DNA of 64,000 nt from NCBI GenBank assembly GCA_047967505.1, contig CM106538.1; one strand, written 5' to 3'. Below the pieces are notes generated by a model. The model ran no database searches, had not been told where the DNA came from, and worked only from the letters and a program-made list of their open reading frames with translations. Shown here in pieces: positions 45,663-55,296 of the stretch. Origin of the DNA: Dipteris shenzhenensis (lineage: Eukaryota; Polypodiophyta; Polypodiopsida; Gleicheniales). The position numbers were made by a program, and so were the translations under genes. Numbering within the stretch: position 1 is the first letter of the stretch; each line of letters opens with the position of its first letter.

Positions 45663-46493
45663 TTGTGGTCTTTGTGAGCAATGATGTGACAAAGGCCACC
45701 ATGTTGGATGAATATTATGATATGATTATGTAGAGTCACAATGAGAACTCCTACATGCAACATGCAACTCCTACATGCAACTTCTATATGCAAGTTCTAC
45801 ATCTAGAGAGAGAATGTCTTATAATTCCTACATGCAGAGAGAGAAGCTCTCCAACTTGTATAAATACCCCATAATGGAATAGAGCCCAGACTCTTTGGGG
45901 CATTGCATTGAGTTCTACTTTGGTATTCTAAGCAATTGTCTCAAGTGTCCATGCTTCCTTGCACTCCACGTCCAAAAGCATGTCCTAACCTTGCAACTCC
46001 TCCTCCCCTCTCCTCCAACCTTGCAACCCATCCTCTCCCTCTCCTCCTCCCTCCTCCTCCCTTCTCCTCCTCCTCCTCCCTCCTCTCTATTCTTTCACCC
46101 ATGCTCTTACAGCTTCTTCCTCTCCCACTCCTATGCTCCCCCTAAACACTTACTTCCTCAACCCTTAACCTCCATGACCTATGAGGGAGACGAGTTCTCC
46201 ACCATGTACTCTACCTTCAACCTTGGATCCTCCTTCTAACCCTTGAACCTCTTCTAAACTCTGGAACCCCTCTCTAAACCTTGGAACGTCCTTCTAACCC
46301 TTAAACTCCTCCTAAACCCTTCAACCCCCAATGAAGTCAAAAGCCTTCATTACCTCAACCACGATGATGCACATTTCTTTCACACATGCATTCACTATGT
46401 TTGCTTACCACACTTAAGCCTACATCTCTCACTGGAATACGACTCGAGGTCCTAAGCTACATGTATACTACAAACAACAGAGGATTACCAAAA

Positions 46494-47522
46494 AGCGAGC
46501 GACAAAAATCGAGCAAGCCAAAAAAAGCGAGCGATAAAAAAAAAATAAAAGATTTATAAATCCCCCATTTTAGTAGCAAAAAATAATAACTTATTCAAAA
46601 GTGCATATGTTCCCTCAATGCCAGAAGGTTAAACATGCATATAACTTTAAAGCCATTAACACTAATTTCACATCATCCATGAGACAGTTTGTATGTTTAA
46701 CTTCCAAGTCATTGTTTGTATCAAAGACAAACCCTACTGCAATCAAGTTCTCTCTTTCCACTAGAGTAATTGAGATCATCTTTCCAAGGACTCCTTGCAT
46801 GGATTAGTCTAGATTCCATGCATATGTAAATGCTTAGGTTTTTTAACTCTGTTCACTCTTGGAACAAAACCCATGTTTCTTTGTTACTGCAAAAATATCC
46901 TTCCCTAATGATTTATTCTTACCTCCCACTAATCTTACCAATGCAGCAAATTGGCCACAAATTCATTTTTTGGTGCATTAAATTTTACTAGATGGTGCAC
47001 AAAGACATGATAACCGTCTAAAGTACGCCTTGCCATTTGATTTGATATGTAACATGACCCCGTTTGGACTTGTAAATCAAAAGATACAGGGATGTGAAAA
47101 TGTCCTCTTTTGGGCCAAAACAGGGAGCGCGTTAACGCGCTCCCTGTTTTGGCCCAAAAGAGGACATTTTCACATCCCTATATTTTGGCAAGATGTCAAC
47201 ATTTGATTGTTTTGGCCCAAAAGATGAGTTTTTTACATCCCTGCATCTTTTGATTATCAAATATAAATGGCATAATGTTACATATCAAATCAAATGACAA
47301 GGCATGATTTAGATGAATATCATGCCTTTTTGCACCATCTAAAAAACTTGTGTGCATCAGAATATAAATTTTGTGACACAACCACCTTTTTGAATACTTT
47401 GTACTTCAAGCAATTATTTTATAAAAAACTTAGATTCTTTCTTTGCTTGCTTGATTTTCCAACCACTTCAACTAATTGTCGCTCGCTTTTTTGGGCTCGC
47501 TCGCTTTTTATCGCTCGCTCTA
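46494..47522. mobile_element. Foldback-like element with nested palindrome
   Basis: The outer ends are inverted GCGAGCGA-rich blocks (46494-46540 and 47477-47522). Inside, a second inverted repeat pairs about 46975-47070 with 47235-47345 (shared CATTTGATTTGATATGTAAC). At the centre left of this lies a perfect palindrome (47088-47179). No ORF of note. I recognise no family; it may be a composite of two miniature elements. Confidence 0.6.
47088..47179. repeat. Perfect 92-bp palindrome
   Basis: Two 46-base arms meet without a loop at GTTAAC (centre 47133/47134); each arm includes GGGCCAAAACAGGGAGCGCG or its complement. The next base on either side no longer pairs. The sequence CCAAAAGA...ACATCCCT is repeated a third time, imperfectly, at 47214-47250. 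Confidence 0.95.
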
Positions 47523-47632
47523 TTGACTGCCTCCAAACAACAATGCCGATTTGTAGGTGACAAAAAGCCTCAAAACCCTGCATACATAGAATACCCTGCT
47601 CTTCCTACGGAAGCCATGGGAAAGAGCCAACA

Positions 47633-47655
47633 TTTGGCACCGCTGTCAGGGAGAC
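47633..47655 (+). other. Primer-binding site region of gypsy-1
   Basis: TTTGGCACCGCTGTCAGG begins right after the LTR's CA. This wording is typical of the PBS zone of Tat/Athila-type gypsy elements of plants. Confidence 0.65.
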
Positions 47656-48274
47656 AAGCGTCTCAAGTAACGAGTAAACATACGCATATATGTATAAAAA
47701 ACAAACTACTTTGAACTCTCACGGACATAGCACTCAAGGGCAAGGAGAGTAAAATTTTTCCCAACTAAACATATCAACCCAAGCATCAACCTTGGGTTAC
47801 TACCTTAAGAAATTTTCTTTATTGCTTAAAAAGAAGCCACTTGATAAACAAATGAGGCTAGGTAGTGGACATGAATGCGTAGAGCTTATAATTTTGATCA
47901 TTTCAGCTTTTTACAGAAGAGCGATCCGAGCTTACCATGAAAAGTTATGGTGGGGAAGAGTTTAGGATTTAATCCTAAACCTACACCTATTTCTTATAAA
48001 AACCCACTCCACCCCCTCATTCTTCTTCTTTCATATCTTGCCTCCATCCTCTTCCCCATTCTGAGCCCTACGCAAGACACTCCTCCCTCTCCATCGACCA
48101 CCACCCTACTCCCATCCTCACACGGTGAGTTACTTCAAGCCCATCTCGCAGCGATAACCTAGCCATCCACATTCGCCCTCAACAATCCCGTTACATCGAG
48201 AAAGACTTGAAGAGCATTTAGGTGACCATGTCTTCCTCCCTTTGGATTTTCGTCAAAGTTTTCCGTCAGTTAAG

Positions 48275-48617
48275 TTTCCTCCACCCCCCCACCCCCTCCA
48301 TCCCTCCCTCTCCACCCCCTCCACCACCCCTCCCCCTCCACCCCCACCCCCTCCACCCCCTTTCCCCCCCACCCCTCCACCCCCCCCCTCCCCTCCCAAC
48401 CCCCCCCTTCCCCCAATGCCCCCCTGCCCCCGCCCCCCTCTCCACCCCCCCCCTCCATCCCCTCCACCCCCCCCCTTCCTCCATCTCCACCACCACACAC
48501 CCCCTCTCCACACCCCCCCCTCCATCTCCTCCACCCCCCCCTCTTTACCCTCCCTCCATTCCAAACCCCCCTCTTCCCCCCCCTCCCTCTTCTCTCTCTC
48601 TCTCTCTCTCCTACCCC

Positions 48618-48662
<45 letters not shown>
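48275..48662 (+). repeat. C-rich tract in the gypsy-1 leader
   Basis: Runs of four to nine C separated by T, CA or TCC over about 300 bp, then (CT)n to 48662. The minus strand therefore has many G-runs. Gly-rich or Pro-rich frames here are artefacts. Confidence 0.9.
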
Positions 48663-48665
<3 letters not shown>

Positions 48666-49079
48666 CCCATCCTATACTAAGGGCTTATAAGCCCCTTGGT
48701 TCAAAAGCACCTGCAGCGAGGATGCCAGCTAGTCGCCTGCGGCAGAGCTGCCAGTGGCAATGCACCAGCCACGCCTCACCATAGTCACCTCGCCCTCTTC
48801 TGGCACTTCCTCCACCAGCCCGTCTCACTACAGCTCGCCCCGCCTCTGCTTGTGATGCCTCCCTCTCTACCCGCCTCTGCCCATGGCACCTCCTACCCGC
48901 CCTGTGATCCTCCCTGATGGCTGCCCCTCTATCAACTTGCTTCATTCCCTCCCTTCTCCAAACCTCTTGCATCTCCTACCCCTCGCCTCCATTCGAAAAA
49001 CCCCTCCCCCCCTCTCAACTGCCACCCCGTCCACCACGCAACCCCCCCCCCACATAATTTTTTAAGCAGGCACCCCCTG

Positions 49080-50330
49080 GGAAAACTAAAACTTCCCAAA
49101 TATAATGGTATGGGAGATCCAACCCGATTCCTCCAGCCTTTGATGCCGCATGCCAAGAGGGTGGAGATCAATTTAATGAAACCAAGGGCGCCTGGTTTCC
49201 CATGGCCTTAACCGATGAAGCGTTTGAATGGTACCTAGACCTCCTAGTGGAAGAGCAAGCCACATGAGACTTGCTTCAAATAGAATTCAAAAGGCGCTTT
49301 CAAATGGAGAGATTACAAGATGATCCCAAATGTGACCCACACCTCAATGCAAAGTACCTCACAGCCTGGTTCATTGCAAGGATAAGGAAGAAAATCTGCA
49401 AGGATATGAAAAAGACTAGCAGCTATGAAACGTTCAGTGCTAATCATGTGGTAGCCATTGACATCGATAAAGGCATGACCGACTCTAATGCCAGCAGTGA
49501 TGATGGCAGATCCATGCACGAGATAAGCGCTCTAAAAGGGGCAAATCCAAGTCCACTACCCAAACATCAAATGAAGATTGCTTAGAGGCCATGACCATGA
49601 AGCTAAAAGAAGACATGCTGCAGGCCATGGAACAAAAGCTTCACTTGTCTCAGCCGCCACCTCAAGCTTATCCACGGCGAGAAAATGTCTGGTGCCCACA
49701 CTGCATGGCCAATAGTATAGCAAATGAGTGCCCGGTCCTAAGAGCTAGGATTATTGCACAAGCAATCCACTACCAAGATTGTGGTGCCATATCTGTGTCG
49801 TCGGTGGCCATGATGAAAACAGTTGCATCTTCACAACATGCACAACAACCTGCCTCGACCTCAACAATACCAACTGGCACCCATGCCAATGTACAAGCAA
49901 CTGGCACTTGCACAAGCACCCCCAGCTTCGAGGCTAAATCATGTTCTTGTTCGGACACAAGTCCCGTAATTACTCAAGAATTCGAATCCACAACCATATC
50001 CAAGAGCGCCAAATCCATCTCCTCAGGCAATTCCAATACAACAACTGCGAGACGAAGAAGTAGACTCACCATTTGAGTATGAAGTAGAGTACCCAGTGTA
50101 CTATGTAGAAGGTTCAGAGGGTCTAATAGCAGTCTACGCAAATCAAGTTCGACCCAATATATATCAAGCACCGATCAAGTGCTACGGTTGTGGAGAAAAT
50201 CATCAGAACGTAGAGTGCCCTCATCGTGGTAGCCCCGCTACTTTCCAACCACTCTGTAGAAGATTGTGGCATAGGACATGCCTGTATGGATTGTCCCATG
50301 AAAAATAAGGTCCCACAACAAACAGAGGTT
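49080..50330 (+). pseudogene. gypsy-1 gag
   Basis: The plus strand reads LPKYNGMGDPTRFLQ, a frame change, then ALTDEAFEWYLDL and LLQIEFKRRFQMERL, the pattern of the Ty3/gypsy gag domain (retrotrans_gag). Frames 49271-49585 and 49591-50076 continue it; a Ser/Thr-rich part follows. A CCHC zinc knuckle near 50180 reads CYGCGENHQNVECPHRG, close to CX2CX4HX4C but with His-Gln spacing altered. Gag would build the particle. At least three frame changes occur. Confidence 0.82.
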
Positions 50331-50624
50331 AAGCCTGACATCCCAATCGGCATCATCACTAGGGTGGACCATCAAAGTCTGGGGCCGGCAAGCATAATAT
50401 CACAACCTGTGAATGTAATTACACGCCAGCAGAAAGAGGCCACCAAGGACCCTAACATTCCAACCCAACCTAGATGACTTCTTAAAAAGAAAGCACAAGT
50501 GCCTCCACCTCCACCAAGCAAATGAGCAGCCGAGCCCATCCACATCAACTCCCGAGCCTCAAATAAAAGAAGCTCCATACCCAAATGCAGTGGTGGAGAA
50601 GGCTCGTTTTCAGGCACTTCAACA

Positions 50625-51300
50625 ATGGGTACAAAAGGAATAAGCTCAATTGAGGCTGAGAAACAAGCTCAAGATCCAATCCATGACTTGGCCCCACAAA
50701 GTATTGATACTGTACTCGATCCTCTATTCCAACAACAGACTCCGCAACATAATGTACTGCCACATCAACTTGAAGGAGCTGCACTCTCTAGCATCCTGAG
50801 TTGCCCTGTGTCAATTCCCATCGCAATCCTCCTACGGAATTGTCCCAATCTCTGGGAGAGTTTCAAAGCTTGGATTGAACTTGCGAATCCCTCTCCACCT
50901 ATGGACGACATCGAAGATATCCTTGTGTGGATGGGTGAGAGAGATGGCATACGCAACATCATTGTGCCTTTGATCCACAAGGCATATAATGAATTCCAAG
51001 CCATAGTGGATGGTGGAGCAGGTGTAAATGTCCTATCAAAGGAGCTCTATGATGAATGGAGTCTCCCACCAATGCAAAAGGCTAATTTTAACATACACCT
51101 TGCCAATCATTCACGGGCTAAACCCTTGGGAATAGTGAATGACATTTCAACAAAGGCCGTAGGAGTCTGCTTTTCCCTTTAATTCACAATCTTGGATCTC
51201 CCCAAAAAATCCTATCAAATCTTATAGGGACATCCTTGGTTATGGGAAGCATCAGTCCTTCATGACTAGGGAACTAATAGACTCACAATCAAAAATCATG
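50625..51300 (+). pseudogene. gypsy-1 protease
   Basis: Frame 50625-51182 contains FQAIVDGGAGVNVLSKELYD near residues 123-142. This is the retropepsin motif with D-G-G-A in place of D-S/T-G-A. Further on, in other frames, ILDLPKKSYQIL, then HDWGTNRLTIKN match the end of gypsy proteases of this group. Stops begin at 51180. Confidence 0.8.
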
Positions 51301-52390
51301 ACACCGCAGTCAAGGTGTCGATGTGGGCACAAGAGCTATAAAACCAATTGTGGATGACACATCTTCAATGACGATCTCAAGCAAATCAGCTCCCCTGCAA
51401 TAGCATGCCATAGCGGGCCCAAAGCAATGTCAATAACTGGATACAAACATTGGCAATCATCGACAACTACCATTCATTAGACCCCATTTTCTCGCAGATA
51501 GATGCTAAGGTGCTATAGGTAGATTCTCCACTCACACATAAAGAACCAATCGATCTATAGGTACCATTCTTTATGGTTGACCTTGAGTGGGATAATGAAC
51601 CTACAGAAGGTACCCATACCAATGAAGAATTCGATTTCCCTTGGGACCTTGAAACAAAGGCTGAGAATGCTGAAATTGAAGATCAAGTCTATGACAATGA
51701 CTTAGCCATCCTGCATGCCCTAATGGTAGTCGAGCTCCCAAAAATTGAACCTCCAAAGTTGAATAACAGTAGAAGATCCCACAAGAAAGCTGGAGGAAAT
51801 CGCAGAAAAGCCAAGGCCGACACTTCAATAAATTCGAACGAGTCCAAACATCGTCGAATTGTATCTTGCAAGGCCAGCTCCCTCAAAATCAGAACCACTG
51901 CCTCTTCAATGGTCTCCTAAGGGACTGGAAGGAGTATGCGCAACACATGAACCCTTACTTGGGAACACCTTACTAGTGGAAAAGTTACCCCACAGTTCCC
52001 AAATTAAGAAGTTTCGGAAGTATAAACCACATGTGTGGATGAAGCTCCATCAAGAGAATTTAGAAAAAGAAAGTCAAAAAGAGCCTAACAAATTGGTAAA
52101 TGAAACTATGCCACCCAGTACACATGGTACATGTCAGGCTAGTTCAACACCATCAGAGGCCAATCTTCAAGAAGTGCCGGAGTACTTCAAGAATTACACA
52201 AGTGGCAGTGTCCCCATAGCAATGCCAAGACCACTAAGAGAATCTAAAGTTCAAGAAACCGATAGCATTGGAGAAACTCCAATCTATGAGGGACTGGCAA
52301 AAACTTGCACAATAAACCTCGCCCTTGAAGGGGAGGAAGAAAAACTAGTTTTCATTGGGAAACAACTTCAACAAGAAGATGAAACCACAC
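51301..52390 (+). pseudogene. gypsy-1 linker before RT
   Basis: Frames 51573-51920 and 51859-52428 are acidic and Pro/Ser-rich. The last has ETPIYEGLAKTCTINLALEG, then EEKLVFIGKQLQQEDETTLK, similar to the segment that precedes RT in Tat-like elements. RT itself does not follow: the frame ends in the minisatellite at 52393. Confidence 0.6.
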
Positions 52391-52392
52391 TC

Positions 52393-52645
52393 AAAGTAGT
52401 AGAACTTGCATGTAGGACATGCATGTAGGAATCGCATGTAGGGCTTGCATGTAGAACTCGCATGTAGAACATGCATGTAGGAATCGCATGTAGGACTTGC
52501 ATGTAGGAGTTACAAGTAGAAGTTGCATGTAGGATTTGTATGTAGGACTTGCATGTAGGAGTTGCAAGTAGAAGTTGCATATAGGAGTTGCATGTAGAAC
52601 TCGCATGTAGGAATCGCAAGTAGAACTTGCATGTTGAGGATTCCT
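52393..52645 (+). repeat. Minisatellite of 14-15 bp units
   Basis: About 16 to 17 copies of ACTTGCATGTAGGA and close variants (CATGTAGAACTCG, CATGTAGGAATCG). The reverse-complement unit (CTCCTACATGCAA) occurs a few times at 45750-45800 in the gypsy-1 LTR. Confidence 0.92.
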
Positions 52646-52699
52646 AAGAAAGATTATTCCTAGCCTTATGCAAGTACAAGCGGAGCTGTGCCACTAATC

Positions 52700-53020
52700 T
52701 ACACACACATTCTGTACTACCTAAGTCCATGTTGGCACAAACACAACAATCACAAAAAGTTGGATGTAAATTCATGCAAATGAATCATAGTTGGCTATAG
52801 TGATGAGTGCAAAACATACAAATTGTATGATACAGTTAACCAAAAGGTCATTATCTTCAAACATGTAGTGTTTGATAAAGAATTAGAATGGAAGTCATAA
52901 AAAACACAAGAAATTCATAGTGAGAACTTAGTCACATCCACAAAAATTTGATGAAGAAGAGCCATCATTCCTAGTAGATCTCCAAGAAGAGGACAACTCA
53001 GGACGCTCACAAAGACCACC
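52700..53020 (+). pseudogene. Ty1/copia integrase C-terminal fragment
   Basis: Reads YSDECKTYKLYDTVNQKVII, then FKHVVFDKELEWKS, the well-known end of copia integrase (Y..sK.YRL.d...kki..rdVvFdE). An acidic stretch and RSQRPP follow, as in the hinge. This is a different copia from copia-A and B. Its other pieces lie at 53290-53520. Confidence 0.75.
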
Positions 53021-53021
53021 A

Positions 53022-53178
53022 TGTTGGATGGATATTATGATATGATTACATAGGAGACCATGAGACCAAGAGATCCACACAAGGATATGTATTTTTGCTT
53101 GGTGAAGATGCATCATGGTTGTCCACCCAATAGCCAACTATTTCTTTGTCATCAACAAAAGAAAAATATACAGCTCTT
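53022..53178 (+). repeat. Repeat block with LTR-like start
   Basis: Starts TGTTGGATGGATATTATG, as the gypsy-1 LTR does, and is nearly the inverted form of 45513-45662. It interrupts the copia fragment. It may be the beginning of a 3' LTR of gypsy-1 or a separate small element. Confidence 0.6.
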
Positions 53179-53289
53179 ACAATAAGTGCATGTGAGGCTA
53201 TATGGCCCATAAGATTATTATTTTTAAAAATAAGATTATTTTGATGACTCAAAGCCAACAACCATATACTAGGATGATCCGAATCAGTT

Positions 53290-53520
53290 TAAGCCTTAGT
53301 AAAAACTATAATATACCATTTAAGGAAAAAGCACATTGATGTCAAAGAGCACTTCATTAGAGAAAGAGTGCTACTTGGTGATATCACATTAGAGTGCTAC
53401 TTCATCAAAGAAAGAGTGCTACTTGGTAATATCACATTATAACAATATTTTAATAAATATATCGTTGCAAACATCTTTAGCAAGCCACTTGGTAAAGTGC
53501 TTTTTAAGAAAGGCTAACAA
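53290..53520 (+). pseudogene. Ty1/copia RNase H C-terminal fragment
   Basis: Reads KHIDVKEHFIRERVLLGDI, then, after a duplicated stretch, IVANIFSKPLGKVLF, corresponding to KHIDVRYHFIRE...ADIFTKPL. A 51-bp tandem duplication (GAAAGAGTGCTACTTGGTRA repeats near 53361 and 53412) lies inside. Confidence 0.7.
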
Positions 53521-55296
53521 GCTCTTGTCTAACAAATAACCAAGCCACATGTCCTAGCAATTTTTTCTTCCCTTCTCAACACCTCTCAACACACCCCCCC
53601 GCCCTCCCCCCGAGTCTATTCCCTCACTCATAGATCCAAAGTGCTAAGGTCCCTTGTAAAACTCTAAAACCCTCACCACACTCCCCACACCACTAGCCCC
53701 TCCCCTCACACACTTTTCCAAGGGAAATGGACCTAGCAAGAACACTTTTCCCCCCTCATCAATACCTCCCTCACAGGTCCCTCACACAAACTCACACAAT
53801 TAAAACACTTAGCCTGGCAACGCTCTCACACCTCACAATTTCACAATCCACCATCACTCCCTCACACAAACCCTTGGCAATCCTCATGTGAGGGAGTCTT
53901 AGCTTTTCACTTTATGGAGATGCCCCAAGATTCAAAAATTGATAACTCTTTGTGGGAATGTCAATGGTTGAGCTACAAAAGGGAAAGGTTTATGATTTTC
54001 AAGATCTATGTCATTGAAGAGTTAGCATGTGCAAAAGGAGTTGTAAATTCAGGATTTTGATATATCTTCAACATTAAGACTTACCATTGTAGCTTCTAAA
54101 TGGTCTTCATCAACAATAAAATCCCAAATTTCCTTCACCAATCTATTTCAAAACTCCCCACCAACTAGAGGGACCCTTTTTGGAGTTGTCAAAAGGTTGC
54201 CAATTGATCTATAACAAGATGTTATTAACAATATTTAACAATTCAATGATAGATGGATCTCACTACATTGTGGGTAGATATGAGAACTTGAAATTTGCTA
54301 GTCAAATTTACCTTCGATACATCTGGTTATGCCTTAGTAGAGCTACTTATAACTTTTTCTTGCCCCTAAAAATTTTGGATCTTAGATAGATGGGATTTTC
54401 CCAATGATTGAGAATATCTCTTATCTGTATGCCAATTGAATACTTGTGCTTACTAGAAAATTTCTTGAGGAATTAAGGCTGACACCTGTCGTGATCTTTC
54501 ATCCATGACTTCATTTCTCATTAAATCAACCTTTTATACCACATCAACTAGAGGGGCCCTTTTTGAAGTGTCAGTCAATCTATAACAAGATATTATGAAC
54601 CATCTTTAGCAATTCAATGAAAGATGTAATTTGTTATGTCCCATCCTATGGGGGCCTTATGGATTGCATGCACGCCATGTGGTGCCTTTGCATGGCTCAT
54701 GCATGCCACATGCAAGCTTTGCATGAGTGAGTAGCATTGATTTGCAAGCTTTGCATGAGTGGGTAGTATTGACATGCATGGACATGCATTTGTATGCAAG
54801 TTCTAGTGTCGATTGCATGCCCACCTTTCACTTTGCTAAACATGGAAAATAGATCTCACTTTCACCTTTCGCTACTAAAAGTGAAATAGTTGAATGAGTT
54901 GTGGCTCGACTTTCCTAAAAGTATGGGAGTTGGCCTGATTGTATGCCAACTCTTTTTAGAAAGTGGTGGAGAGTGGTGTGGAATTTGCATGGTCCTGTCG
55001 CATGTTGGGTGTAGCACACTTCACTTTTGTGGAAAAGAGGATTACCTTTTTTGCGTGAATGCTCTTTACTAAGCCAACTTTTCCACACTAGTGAACTACA
55101 AACTACTCGTCCTTCTCCTTTAGCCTGCTACTCCACCCATGTAGCTCAATGTTGAAGCTTGATTGTCATGCATATACCTCTCGAATCGTTCTTAAACTTG
55201 ATGCCCCCCTATGTGAATTGTGCTCTATATTAATCTTCTCTTTGTTTCTCAAACTGGAAAGATTTTGTACTTCTTCTCTAAATCCTCTCAAGCCTG
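53521..55296. other. No gene seen; local duplications
   Basis: Non-coding by eye. 54150-54270 and 54540-54625 are diverged direct repeats (ACTAGAGGGRCCCTTTTTG, then ATCTATAACAAGATRTTAT). 54690-54800 has short repeats of TTTGCATGAGTG. C-rich runs lie at 53590-53610. Confidence 0.5.

Larger units (their letters stand above)
45702..47632 (+). repeat. 5' LTR of gypsy-1, with foldback inside
   Basis: Starts TGTTGGATGAATATTATG and ends GAGCCAACA; the ends TGTTGG and CCAACA are inverse of each other. A TATA box (TATAAATACCCC near 45859) and a putative R/U5 follow. About 1 kb of its 1.9 kb is the foldback at 46494-47522. The right limit is set by the PBS; the left one by the TGTTGG. Confidence 0.6.
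45702..52390 (+). mobile_element. Ty3/gypsy (Tat-like) element, 5' part
   Basis: 5' LTR, PBS, long C-rich leader, gag, zinc knuckle, protease and the linker before RT are present. RT, RNase H and integrase are missing: sequence enters a minisatellite at 52393. The PBS of the type TTTGGCACCG...CAGGGAG fits the Tat/Athila branch. Many frame changes make it dead. A foldback element lies in the LTR. Confidence 0.78.

Noticed and set aside
48222-48784. Pro-rich (180 aa) and Gly-rich (103 aa) ORFs
   Set aside because: Artefacts of the C-rich tract in a retroelement leader.
52393-52645. CRISPR-like array
   Set aside because: Repeats are 14-15 bp, head to tail, with no unique spacers, and the genome is a plant.
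53022-53178. Block read as coding on the minus strand ([11 protein letters not shown]...)
   Set aside because: The YVDD-like FVDD tempted a reverse-transcriptase call, but flanking RT motifs are absent and the block is a small repeat present in inverted form at 45513-45662.
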